Of a stretch of 42,025 nt of DNA, positions 9,488 to 16,804 are shown one piece after another. Source of the DNA: Rhodococcus sp. HM1 (GTDB lineage: Bacteria; Actinomycetota; Actinomycetes; Mycobacteriales; Mycobacteriaceae); the NCBI RefSeq assembly GCF_023218075.1, contig NZ_JALPTB010000057.1, positions 1 to 42,025 of the forward strand, given 5' to 3'. The translations under genes and the position numbers were made by a program. The notes under the pieces were generated by a model. The model did not search any database. It saw only the letters and a program-made list of their open reading frames with translations, and had not been told where the DNA came from. Position 1 is the first letter of the stretch; each line of letters opens with the position of its first letter.

Positions 9488-10570
9488 ATGTCCGACGTGT
9501 CGTCCGCGACGCTGCGCGACACGATCGCCCGCCTCGCCCCCGGCACGGCACTGCGCGACGGGCTCGAACGGATCCTGCGCGGACGCACCGGCGGCCTGAT
9601 CGTCCTCGGTTTCGACGAGCGGGTCGCGGCCCTGTGCGACGGCGGTTTCGAACTCGACGTCGAGTTCGCCCCGACCCGGCTGCGCGAACTGTCGAAGATG
9701 GACGGTGCCGTCGTCGTCTCCACCGACGGAACGCGCATCGTGCGCGCCAACGTGCAGCTGGTTCCCGACCATCGCATCCCGACCGTCGAGTCCGGGACCC
9801 GGCACCGCGCGGCCGAGCGCACCGCGATCGAAACCGGTTATCCGGTGGTGTCGGTGAGCCAGTCGATGAGCATCGTGAGTGTGTACGTGGCCGGCCACCG
9901 GCACGTCATCAACGATTCCGCGACGATCCTGTCGCGCGCCAACCAGGCCGTCGCGACCCTCGAGCGATACAAGGCGCGGCTGGACGAGGTCACCCGCCAG
10001 CTGTCCGTGGTCGAGATCGAGGACTTCGTGACGCTGCGCGACGCGCTTACCGTGGCCCAGCGCCTCGAGATGATGCACCGCGTGTCGGTGGAAATCGAAC
10101 AGGACGTGCTCGAACTCGGCACGGACGGCCGGCAGCTGGCACTGCAGCTCGAGGAACTGGTCGGCGACAACCAGCTGGCGCGCCAGCTCATCGTCCGCGA
10201 CTACCTCGCCGGAACCGAGGCACCGTCGTCCGCCGATGTCGAACGCACCCTCGAGGTCCTCGAACACCTGACCGACGTCGACCTGCTGGACCTGACGGTC
10301 CTGGCCCGCGCCTTCGGATATCCGGGGACGATCGAGGCTCTCGACACCGCGATGAGCCCGCGCGGATACCGGGTCCTGCACCGGGTGCCGCGGCTGCAGA
10401 CCGCGCAGATCCATCGGCTGGTCGGATCGTTCGGGACCCTGCAGGGGCTGCTCGCGGCGACCGCCGCGGACATCCAGTCCGTCGACGGCATCGGCGCCCT
10501 CTGGGCCCGGTACATCCGCGAAGGACTGTCACGTCTCGCGGAGGCGTCCATCAACGGACCGTACGACTGA
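9488..10570 (+). CDS. disA: diadenylate cyclase DisA (DNA integrity scanning protein)
   Basis: A 360-residue enzyme that makes cyclic di-AMP from two ATP and scans DNA for branched structures. The N-terminal DAC domain shows the DGA motif at 72-74 (KMDGAVVVS) and the RHR motif at 105-107 ([11 protein letters not shown]), both needed for catalysis, so it should be active. A helical linker follows, then a C-terminal RuvA-like helix-hairpin-helix domain ([11 protein letters not shown]..., [17 protein letters not shown]). ATG 9488 is set by AGGAG six bases upstream; the longer frame from 9461 is not needed. In this group disA normally directly follows radA; here dinB and a thioesterase lie between. 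Confidence 0.96.
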   Translation: MSDVSSATLRDTIARLAPGTALRDGLERILRGRTGGLIVLGFDERVAALCDGGFELDVEFAPTRLRELSKMDGAVVVSTDGTRIVRANVQLVPDHRIPTVESGTRHRAAERTAIETGYPVVSVSQSMSIVSVYVAGHRHVINDSATILSRANQAVATLERYKARLDEVTRQLSVVEIEDFVTLRDALTVAQRLEMMHRVSVEIEQDVLELGTDGRQLALQLEELVGDNQLARQLIVRDYLAGTEAPSSADVERTLEVLEHLTDVDLLDLTVLARAFGYPGTIEALDTAMSPRGYRVLHRVPRLQTAQIHRLVGSFGTLQGLLAATAADIQSVDGIGALWARYIREGLSRLAEASINGPYD

Positions 10571-10603
10571 ACACGCTGTCCTCGGGCGACCGAGTCGCTG
10601 TGC

Positions 10604-11311
10604 TCAGGCGACGTTGAACGGCTCCGGGGTGCTGCGCAGCCCACCGAGCTGGCCGACGACGCTGTATGCGCCCGGACCGACCGGTTCGCGCGGCTGCTGG
10701 CAGCCGGGCGCCGACGTGGTGCCGGACCACTTCACCGAGAACGCCGCCTGGTCACCCGGAGCCAGCGTGCGCACGTCCGCGGTCGACTCGGGGAAGCAGT
10801 CGGTGTTCGACCAGAATCGGGTCGCCCCGTCGAGGCTGTAGACCAGCACCTGCTGCAGGCCGGCTCCGAGGTCGCGTTCGCACTGCTCGGTTCCGATGTT
10901 GGTGATGACGATGGTGAACGCGGGTTCGTCGCCGACGCGATAGTTCGGCTGATCCGCGGTCACGCGAACCGCCAGCGACTGGTCGGGGCACTGCCCCGCG
11001 GCGACCGGCGTCGCGGTCGTGCTCGAGGTGGTCGTGGCGGACGCCGACGTTCCCGCCGACGTTCCCGTCGACGACCCACCGCCGGATCCGGCTGCGGCCG
11101 GCTCGGCGGTGGCGTCGGCGGACGTCGTCGTGGTCGCCGTCGTCGACGTGACCTCGGCGGCGGTGTTCTCCGGCTCGGGGTCGTCACCGCCGCCGGTCAG
11201 TGCCATTACCAGCCACACGACCAGAGCCAGCACGACCAAGCCGACACCCACGGCGAGTGCGCGGCGGCGCCAGTAGATCTCAGGGGGCAGCGGCCCGTTC
11301 GGTTGAAGCAC
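10604..11311 (-). CDS. conserved single-pass membrane protein (Rv3587c-like)
   Basis: A 235-residue protein: a short cytoplasmic N-terminus (about 1-20), one membrane helix (ALAVGVGLVVLALVVWLVMAL, about 19-39), a Ser/Thr/Ala-rich low-complexity linker (about 45-100, with STTATTTTSADATAEP-like stretches), then an extracytoplasmic domain with paired cysteines (GQCPDQSLAVRV, EQCERDLGAGLQQ, TDCFPES, PGCQQP). The four cysteines suggest disulfides outside the cell. Position between disA and the carbonic anhydrase matches the mycobacterial membrane protein. GTG start. Function unknown; the domain looks immunoglobulin-like from its alternating beta pattern, which is inference. Confidence 0.8.
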   Translation of the reverse strand: MLQPNGPLPPEIYWRRRALAVGVGLVVLALVVWLVMALTGGGDDPEPENTAAEVTSTTATTTTSADATAEPAAAGSGGGSSTGTSAGTSASATTTSSTTATPVAAGQCPDQSLAVRVTADQPNYRVGDEPAFTIVITNIGTEQCERDLGAGLQQVLVYSLDGATRFWSNTDCFPESTADVRTLAPGDQAAFSVKWSGTTSAPGCQQPREPVGPGAYSVVGQLGGLRSTPEPFNVA

Positions 11312-11368
11312 GACTCACACGGTAGGTGCAGGTTCGGGCCGTGGCCACACCGAGGTCGGCGTGTCGCG

Positions 11369-11995
11369 TCAGTCGACCGTCACACCGATGTCGCCGACGT
11401 GCTTGTGGAGCTTGACGCGACCGTCGGAGAGTGTGTAGGTGACGCCGACGATGGCGCAACGACCGGCCTCGACGCGATCAGCGATGATCCGGGACCGCTG
11501 CATCAGGAGCTTGGCGGTCTCGACGACGTGGCGTGCCTCGAGCTCGTCGGGATGGGTCAGCCCCTCGCTCCGGCCCATGAGGACCGACGGGGTGACCCGC
11601 TCGACGACGTCGCGGATGAATCCCGGAGGGACGTCGCCCTTGTCCAACGCGGACACAGTGGCCTTCACGGCACCGCAGCTGTCGTGTCCGAGGATCACGA
11701 CGAGCGGCACGTTCAGGATCTCGACGGCGTACTCGATGGAACCGAGAACCGCGCTGTCGATCACGTGGCCGGCGGTCCGGACGACGAACATGTCGCCGAG
11801 ACCCTGGTCGAAGATGATCTCGGCGGCCACGCGGGAGTCGCCGCAACCGAACAGCACTGCCGTCGGATTCTGGCCACCGACGAGCTCTGTGCGGCGGTCG
11901 ATGCTCTGGCTGGGGTGCAGCGGGACACCGGACACGAACCGCTCGTTACCCTCGGTCAGGGCCTTCCAAGCGGAGATGGGATTCGAATTGGGCAT
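11369..11995 (-). CDS. canB: beta-class carbonic anhydrase
   Basis: A 208-residue enzyme interconverting CO2 and bicarbonate. The zinc ligands and catalytic dyad can be read directly: C51, D53 and R55 (FGCGDSRVAAE), then H104 and C107 (ILGHDSCGAVKA). RTAGHVIDSAVLGSIEYAV is the conserved core segment. Length and residues match the mycobacterial second beta carbonic anhydrase found at the same position next to mutY. Starts at ATG 11995 (PNSNPISAWKAL); the long frame running upstream is a shadow of mutY and the hydrolase. Divergent from mutY with a 90-base gap. Confidence 0.94.
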   Translation of the reverse strand: MPNSNPISAWKALTEGNERFVSGVPLHPSQSIDRRTELVGGQNPTAVLFGCGDSRVAAEIIFDQGLGDMFVVRTAGHVIDSAVLGSIEYAVEILNVPLVVILGHDSCGAVKATVSALDKGDVPPGFIRDVVERVTPSVLMGRSEGLTHPDELEARHVVETAKLLMQRSRIIADRVEAGRCAIVGVTYTLSDGRVKLHKHVGDIGVTVD

Positions 11996-12085
11996 GCGGC
12001 CATTATTCACCTGGCCCGATGTCGCTGATCGTTCGGTGTGATCAACGGCGCGAAACAATCTTCCGACACACCGATAGGAGATCTT

Positions 12086-13015
12086 GTGAGATCGACCCTC
12101 GACGCGTCCGCACTGCTGCGCTGGTACACCGCCGAAGCGCGGGATCTTCCGTGGCGACGCGAAGGGGTCACCGGCTGGCAGATCCTCATGTCGGAGGTGA
12201 TGCTCCAGCAGACACCCGTCGCCCGGGTCGCGCCGATCTGGGAGCAGTGGGTGCAGCGTTGGCCGGTGCCGTCGCTGATGGCGGCGTCGAGCCAGGCCGA
12301 CGTGCTGCGGGCGTGGGGCAAGCTCGGCTACCCGCGGCGCGCGCTGCGTCTGCACGAGTGTGCCGGGGTCCTCGCCGCCGAACACGGCGACGTGGTCCCG
12401 GCGGACGTCGAGACGCTGTTGAGCCTGCCCGGCGTCGGCGCGTACACCGCGCGGGCGGTCGCGTGTTTCGCATACGGGCAGCGGGTGCCGGTCGTCGACA
12501 CCAATGTGCGGCGGGTCGTCGCGCGGGCCGTGCACGGCCGCGCCGAACCGGGCAATCCGTCGACCACCCGCGACCTCGCCGACGTCGAAATCCTGTTGCC
12601 GCGCAACCGATCCCGGGCCGCCACGTTCTCTGCGGCACTGATGGAACTCGGTGCGACCGTCTGCACCGCCCGCTCCCCCGAATGCGGACGCTGTCCGCTG
12701 CCGAGTTGCGCCTGGCGCGAGGCCGGCAGTCCCGCCCACGACGGCCCGCCGAAGAAGGTGCAGAAGTTCGCCGGGACCGACCGCCAGGTGCGCGGCAAGT
12801 TGATGGCGGTACTGCGGGAGAGCGAGGGCCCGGTGGAGCGGGCGGCGCTCGACGTCGTGTGGCTCGTCGACCCGGGCCAGCGCGACCGCGCGTTGCATTC
12901 GCTGCTCGTCGACGGACTCGTCGAGCAGACGGACGACGGGCGCTTCGCGCTCGCGGGTGAAGGCGCAGACGGTCAGCCGAGTGCGGCGAGGAATCCTTCG
13001 ACGGCCGCGCGGTAG
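12086..13015 (+). CDS. mutY: adenine DNA glycosylase MutY
   Basis: A 309-residue base-excision repair enzyme that removes adenine mispaired with 8-oxoguanine. The catalytic residues E37 (SEVMLQQTPV) and D138 (VVDTNVRRV) are present, with the helix-hairpin-helix LPGVGAYTARAV between them. Four cysteines form the Fe-S site as C-X6-C-X2-C-X4-C (CTARSPECGRCPLPSCAW); the last spacing is one shorter than E. coli, which I believe is usual in actinobacteria. The C-terminal 8-oxoG recognition region is short. GTG 12086 has AGGAG five bases upstream and gives the standard N-terminus; an earlier GTG at 12038 has no such site. Its 3' end overlaps the convergent hydrolase gene by 43 bases. Confidence 0.94.
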   Translation: MRSTLDASALLRWYTAEARDLPWRREGVTGWQILMSEVMLQQTPVARVAPIWEQWVQRWPVPSLMAASSQADVLRAWGKLGYPRRALRLHECAGVLAAEHGDVVPADVETLLSLPGVGAYTARAVACFAYGQRVPVVDTNVRRVVARAVHGRAEPGNPSTTRDLADVEILLPRNRSRAATFSAALMELGATVCTARSPECGRCPLPSCAWREAGSPAHDGPPKKVQKFAGTDRQVRGKLMAVLRESEGPVERAALDVVWLVDPGQRDRALHSLLVDGLVEQTDDGRFALAGEGADGQPSAARNPSTAAR

Positions 13016-13719
13016 TCCTCCGGCTTGTCGTCGTGGACGAGATGGCCCGCTCCGGCGATGCGCACGTAGGACGTGCCGGGGCGTTCGTCGGCCATCCGCA
13101 GCATCTGACCTTCGGGCGTGATGGTGTATTCGCCCTCGATGAGCAGCGTCGGCGCCTCGACCGCGCGCCACTCGTCCCAGAAGTGCCGGGTGCCCCATTC
13201 CTCGGAGATGTCGCGGAAGGTCGCGACGTCGCCGTGCAGGTACCAACCGTCGTCGCGTCGTTCGAACGAGTCGAGGAAGTACTGCCCGGCGACCGGCCCG
13301 AAGTAGTCGTGGACGGCGGCCTCGGTCGGAAACGGCTGCGGCCAGGCGCCGATCACGGCCGCCCAGTCCGCTGCGGTGCGGCCACGGAAGTCGGGGGCCA
13401 TGTCCTCGAGAACGAGAGCCGCCACCCGGTCCGGATGTGCGGCGGCCAGGCACCAGGCGTGCAGTGCACCCATCGAATGCCCGATGACGACGAGCGGTTC
13501 GTCGAATCCGGCGTCGTCGAGGTGCCGGGCGAGATCGGCCACGAACGCTTCGGTGGTCAGCTCGTCCGGGGCGGGTCGTCCGTGTGCGGCCGCGTCGAAG
13601 GTGTGGACGTGCCCGTGGTCGCGCAGCCACGGCACGTGGCGCCGCCATGTGCGGGCGCTGCCCATCAGCCCGTGCAGCAGCAGGATCGGTCGTCCGGAAC
13701 CACCTTCGTCGTGCAACAC
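12973..13719 (-). CDS. alpha/beta-fold hydrolase
   Basis: About 248 residues. Alpha/beta hydrolase features: oxyanion LLLHGLMGSARTW, nucleophile elbow GHSMGALHAW, an acidic residue after LLIEGEY, and the catalytic histidine in AGAGHLVHDD. A cap region of about 60 residues lies in the middle (RGRTAADWAAVIGAWPQPFPTE...). A similar hydrolase sits at this position in mycobacteria. The start could be GTG 13719 (LHDEGGSGRPILLLHG) or TTG 13728. GTG is favoured because TACCTT, seven bases upstream, would make it the first codon of a leaderless mRNA. Substrate unknown. Confidence 0.85.
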   Translation of the reverse strand: MLHDEGGSGRPILLLHGLMGSARTWRRHVPWLRDHGHVHTFDAAAHGRPAPDELTTEAFVADLARHLDDAGFDEPLVVIGHSMGALHAWCLAAAHPDRVAALVLEDMAPDFRGRTAADWAAVIGAWPQPFPTEAAVHDYFGPVAGQYFLDSFERRDDGWYLHGDVATFRDISEEWGTRHFWDEWRAVEAPTLLIEGEYTITPEGQMLRMADERPGTSYVRIAGAGHLVHDDKPEDYRAAVEGFLAALG

Positions 13720-13751
13720 ACCCGACAAGGTAGCGGAGTAGGCTCGCCGCC
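13719..13751. promoter_or_regulatory. back-to-back near-leaderless promoters for hydrolase and mhuD
   Basis: Plus strand: TAGGCT at 13739-13744 then exactly seven bases and ATG 13752. Minus strand: TACCTT at 13727-13732 then seven bases and GTG 13719. Both match the spacing at which transcription starts on the A or G of the start codon. Neither gene has a Shine-Dalgarno sequence, which supports leaderless translation for both. Confidence 0.5.
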
Positions 13752-14057
13752 ATGGCAGTCGTGAAGATCAACGCAATCGAGGTCCCGGAGGGCGCAGGCC
13801 CCGAACTGGAGAAGCGATTCGCGAATCGCGCGGGCACCGTGGACAAGTCGCCCGGATTCCTGGGTTTCCAGCTGCTGCGTCCGACCGCGGGCGAGACCCG
13901 CTACTTCGTGGTGACGCAGTGGGAATCCGAGGAGGCGTTCGCCGCGTGGCGTGACGGCGATGCCCGTGCCGCCCACGCCGGTGAAGCCAAGAAGCCGGTC
14001 GCTACCGGTGCGTCGCTGCTCGAGTTCGAGGTCGTCCTCGACGTCAAGAAGTCCTGA
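13752..14057 (+). CDS. mhuD: MhuD-type heme-degrading monooxygenase
   Basis: A 101-residue dimeric ferredoxin-like (ABM fold) protein, very close by eye to mycobacterial MhuD, which oxidatively opens heme and releases iron. The key heme-pocket residues occur at the same numbers as I recall for MhuD: N7 (VVKINAIEVP), R26, W66 (AAWRDGD) and the heme-ligating H75 (ARAAHAGEAKKP). The segment GFLGFQLLRPTAGETRYFVVT is the conserved core. This suggests heme-iron use; the exact product (mycobilin-type or other) cannot be told from sequence. Probably leaderless. Ends before a strong terminator. Confidence 0.92.
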   Translation: MAVVKINAIEVPEGAGPELEKRFANRAGTVDKSPGFLGFQLLRPTAGETRYFVVTQWESEEAFAAWRDGDARAAHAGEAKKPVATGASLLEFEVVLDVKKS

Positions 14058-14080
14058 CCCACATCCGCTGAGCAGTACGA

Positions 14081-14117
14081 CAGCCGCGCGCGTCCTCACG
14101 CGCGCGGCTGCCTTTTT
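14081..14117 (+). terminator. intrinsic terminator after mhuD
   Basis: A 13-bp perfect stem (CAGCCGCGCGCGT with ACGCGCGCGGCTG), a CCTC loop, then CC and TTTTT. This is the clearest stem plus T-tract terminator in the window. Confidence 0.85.
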
Positions 14118-14129
14118 CGTGGGCCACCC

Positions 14130-14522
14130 TCACGCATGGAACCCGGCGGGCGGTCGATCGAGGAACACCGTCACCGCCCGGACCCGGCCGTCGTCCGCCA
14201 TGGTGAGCACATCCGTGCCCTCGGCGAACGAATCCCCCGTGGCCGTGACCAGTTCCCAGCTCAGTCTGGCCCGGTCGTGGTGAAGGTCCGGTGCGGTTCG
14301 CCGGCGGAACTCGTAGCTGCCCATGTGGTCGGTGAACTGCCGGCGGAAGTCGACGAGCGCGGCCGGGCCCGTCAGCACTCCGACCGGCGCGCAGTATTCG
14401 ACGTCTTCGACGAGCGTTTCGGCGGTGAGTGCGTCGTCGGCTCCCGGATTCCAGAATCGGACGTACCGTTCGATCGTGTCGGAGAGCTCGAATCGTTCGC
14501 TCTTCGAGGTGGTTTCGGTCAT
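14130..14522 (-). CDS. SnoaL/NTF2-like protein
   Basis: About 130 residues with the cone-shaped NTF2-like fold pattern: IERYVRFWNPGADDALTAETLVEDVEYCAP at the start, a middle FRRQFTDHMGSYEFRRR strand region, and ATGDSFAEGTDVLTMADDGRVRAVTVFLDRPP at the end. Proteins of this kind include polyketide cyclases, limonene epoxide hydrolases and many ligand-binding proteins of unknown role, so no reaction is assigned. Start: ATG 14522 follows AGAGG by about 11 bases; GTG 14531 is an alternative. Divergent from the XRE-family regulator next door with a palindrome between them, so it is the likely target of that regulator. Confidence 0.75.
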   Translation of the reverse strand: MTETTSKSERFELSDTIERYVRFWNPGADDALTAETLVEDVEYCAPVGVLTGPAALVDFRRQFTDHMGSYEFRRRTAPDLHHDRARLSWELVTATGDSFAEGTDVLTMADDGRVRAVTVFLDRPPAGFHA

Positions 14523-14599
14523 GACATTCACTGCCTCTCGGTGACGAGCCGCTTCGGTGCGGCATCATCGATCCTGGACCGCTTCCGTGCCGGCCGTCG

Positions 14600-14616
14600 A
14601 TGACCTCCGGGGTCAT
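14600..14616. promoter_or_regulatory. inverted repeat, candidate operator of the XRE-family regulator
   Basis: ATGACC-TCCGG-GGTCAT is a perfect 6-bp inverted repeat with a 5-base spacer in the divergent gap, 35 bases before the regulator start and about 80 before the SnoaL-like gene. A related GTCATGAC palindrome lies at 14518-14525 over the SnoaL-like start. The operator role is inferred from position and symmetry. Confidence 0.4.
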
Positions 14617-14650
14617 TGCAGCGCTGCGCGGACCCGGGCAGGGTGAGGTC

Positions 14651-15460
14651 ATGCCCGCACAGTCAGCAATCCGCACGGAGTCGGTCGGGCCACTACTGCG
14701 GTCCTGGCGCGAACGACGAGGCCGCTCCCAGCTCGACGTCTCGATCGCCGCCGACCTGTCGACCCGGCATCTCAGCTACGTCGAAACCGGTCGATCGACA
14801 CCCGGGAGGGGTGTCCTCGACAAGCTCGCCGACGAACTCGAGATTCCGCTTCGCGAGCGGAACCGGCTCTACCTCGCCGCCGGCTACGCCCCGGCGTACC
14901 CGGAGCGTCCGTTCGCCGATCTCGGCGCAGCGCGGGAGGCCGTCGAGGCGGTTCTCACCGGACACGAACCCAACCCGGCGCTGGCGGTCGACGTCCGCTG
15001 GGAACTCCTCGCCGCGAATCGGCCCGCGCAGTCGATGTTCACGGACATCGCACCGCATCTGCTCGAACCGCCGGTCAACGTTCTGCGCGCGACCCTGCAC
15101 CCCGACGGCCTGGCCCCGAGAATCCGCAACTTCACCCGGTGGCGCGACCACGTCGTGCGCCGGGTGAGCCGCCAGCTGTCCCGTACCGCGATACCGGAGC
15201 TACGCGAGCTGCGCGACGAACTGGCCGCCTACCCCGTGCCTGCGCACGACGCGGCGGACGGTCCGGCAGCGAACGACCTCGCCATGCCCCTCGTCGTGGC
15301 ATCCGCGCACGGGGACCTGTCCCTTCTGTACACGACGACGGTGTTCGGATCCCCGTTCGACGTGACCCTCGACGAGATCGCGATCGAGACGTTCTTCCCG
15401 GCCGATGCCGTGACCGCGACACTCCTCCGGGCGATGGCGGACCTCACGGTGCCGTCCTGA
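14651..15460 (+). CDS. XRE-family regulator with MmyB-like ligand-binding domain
   Basis: A 269-residue DNA-binding protein. The N-terminal Cro/C1-type helix-turn-helix is clear: LLRSWRERRGRSQLDVSIAADLSTRHLSYVETGRSTPGRGVLDKLADEL (about 15-65), followed by IPLRERNRLYLAAGYAPAYPERP, the hallmark of the MmyB group. The C-terminal half (about 90-269: ALAVDVRWELLAANRPAQSMF..., LVVASAHGDLSLLYTTTVFGSPFDVTLDEIAIETFFPAD) is the MmyB PAS-like ligand domain, which in characterised members binds fatty acids. Actinobacterial members commonly sit divergent from the gene they control, here the SnoaL-like gene. ATG 14651 follows GGGTGAGG. Confidence 0.9.
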   Translation: MPAQSAIRTESVGPLLRSWRERRGRSQLDVSIAADLSTRHLSYVETGRSTPGRGVLDKLADELEIPLRERNRLYLAAGYAPAYPERPFADLGAAREAVEAVLTGHEPNPALAVDVRWELLAANRPAQSMFTDIAPHLLEPPVNVLRATLHPDGLAPRIRNFTRWRDHVVRRVSRQLSRTAIPELRELRDELAAYPVPAHDAADGPAANDLAMPLVVASAHGDLSLLYTTTVFGSPFDVTLDEIAIETFFPADAVTATLLRAMADLTVPS

Positions 15461-15480
15461 ACGTCCACCGTGAGGCGCCC

Positions 15481-15534
15481 GGCTCACACTGCGTACCCGA
15501 CTCACACTGCGCAGCCGTCTCCCGCTGCGCCGGT
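15481..15534. repeat. degenerate 18-bp tandem repeat over the 3' end of the DsbA/FrnE-like gene
   Basis: Two adjacent 18-bp units (15481-15498 and 15499-15516) share 15 of 18 bases; a third weaker unit (15517-15534) lies inside the coding end. On the coding strand each of the two closer units carries GCAGTGTGA, so the real stop codon of the gene is duplicated in frame 18 bases further on. Confidence 0.6.
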
Positions 15535-16212
15535 CACGTCGGCGGCGGCCGTTTCCGCGGCATCGACATCGTCGACGGCACGCTGTAACAGCGCGAGGAA
15601 CACGTCCTTCGGTTGAGCTCCCGAGACGGCCACGGCGCGATTCGCGACGAAGAACGGCACCCCGGTCACGCCCAGCGTCCGGGCTTCGAGCAGGTCGGCT
15701 CGGACCGCATCGGCAGCTGCGTCGCCGTCGAGGCCGGCACGGACGGTCTCCGGGTCCAGCCCGGCCGACGCGGCGATCCGCACGAGCGTGTCGCGGTCGT
15801 CGACCACCTCGCCCTCGACGAAGTGCGCGCGGAACAGCGCCTCGAGCAGCGCGTCACGCCGCTCGCCCGCGAGGTGCAGCAGCCGATGCGCGTCGAAGGT
15901 GTTCGCCGCGATCACGGTGGCGAAGTCGATGTCGAGGCCGTCCTGTGCCGCGACGTGCGCGACGTGCGCGAACATCTGCCGCACCTGATCGGCCGGCATC
16001 CCCTTCATCTCGACCAGCGCATCGATCTCGGGGCGCCGCAGACCCGTCGGGGTGTCCGGGGCCAGCTGGTACGAACGCCAGGTCACCGACACGCGGTCGC
16101 GGTGCTCGAACTCGCTCAGGGCAGCAGCGAACCGCCGCTTGCCGATGTAGCACCAGGGGCAGGCGATATCGGACCAGATCTCGATCCGGGCAGTGTTGTC
16201 TCCAAAGGTCAC
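15502..16212 (-). CDS. DsbA-family (FrnE-like) oxidoreductase
   Basis: About 236 residues with a thioredoxin fold and helical insertion of the COG2761/FrnE kind. The redox motif is IWSDIACPWCYIGKRRF (CPWC). TRYGVTGVPFF-type cis-proline context appears as LGVTGVPFFVANRAVAVSGAQ near residue 195. Likely a cytosolic thiol-disulfide oxidoreductase or isomerase; no signal peptide is seen. GTG 16212 (TFGDNTARIEIWSD) is preferred to TTG 16224, but no ribosome-binding site marks either. A C-terminal Ala/Asp-rich tail ends in CAV. Forms a leftward pair with the OsmC-like gene upstream (46-base gap), suggesting a thiol-stress unit; that link is inference. Confidence 0.85.
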   Translation of the reverse strand: MTFGDNTARIEIWSDIACPWCYIGKRRFAAALSEFEHRDRVSVTWRSYQLAPDTPTGLRRPEIDALVEMKGMPADQVRQMFAHVAHVAAQDGLDIDFATVIAANTFDAHRLLHLAGERRDALLEALFRAHFVEGEVVDDRDTLVRIAASAGLDPETVRAGLDGDAAADAVRADLLEARTLGVTGVPFFVANRAVAVSGAQPKDVFLALLQRAVDDVDAAETAAADVTGAAGDGCAV

Positions 16213-16258
16213 GTGCCGGTGCAACAGCCACCGGCGCCGCGATGTTCCCTCGGCCGGC

Positions 16259-16696
16259 TCACTCCAGCGCCGCGTCGAGGGTGATCTCGACTCCAGTGAG
16301 CGCCTTGCTCACCGGGCATCCGGCCTTCGCGTCCTCGGCGGCCTTGCCGAATCCGGCGGCGTCGAGGCCCTCGACTTCACCACGCACGGTCAGATTGATT
16401 CCGGTGAGCCGGAATCCGCCCGCGGGATCGGGACCGAGCGAGACGTCGGCGGTCACCTCGAGACTCTGCGGTGTTCCCCCGGCCTCGGCGATCAGTGCGG
16501 ACAACTGCATCGCGTAGCACGACGAGTGCGCGGCGGCGATGAGTTCCTCGGGACTGGTGGTGCCGCCGGCGTCGTCGGCGGCGCGCTTCGGGAACGACAC
16601 GTCGAACGTGCCGCGCCCGGAACTGCTGAGCTCGACCTGCCCGGAGCCATCCTGGAGGCCGCCGTTCCATGCGGTGCGTGCGGTGCGTGTGGGCAT
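16259..16696 (-). CDS. OsmC-family peroxiredoxin
   Basis: A 145-residue thiol peroxidase that reduces organic hydroperoxides. The two catalytic cysteines are C60 (AAAHSSCYAMQLSALI) and C127 (AEDAKAGCPVSKAL), both in the OsmC context. The N-terminus TRTARTAWNGGLQDGSGQV is that of the OsmC rather than the Ohr subgroup. ATG start, with GGGGAAG upstream. It precedes the DsbA/FrnE-like gene on the same strand and the two could be co-transcribed. In Mycobacteriales such enzymes probably draw electrons from mycothiol or lipoyl systems; the donor is not visible here. Confidence 0.9.
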   Translation of the reverse strand: MPTRTARTAWNGGLQDGSGQVELSSSGRGTFDVSFPKRAADDAGGTTSPEELIAAAHSSCYAMQLSALIAEAGGTPQSLEVTADVSLGPDPAGGFRLTGINLTVRGEVEGLDAAGFGKAAEDAKAGCPVSKALTGVEITLDAALE

Positions 16697-16804
16697 GAGG
16701 ATCTTCCCCTTCGTGTGGTGGATTCGCGAGCCTCTGCTGTCGCATGTTCACCAACCACACTCGCAGACTCGCCCGCCTCACGAGGGGCGTTCACCGCAGA
16801 CGGT

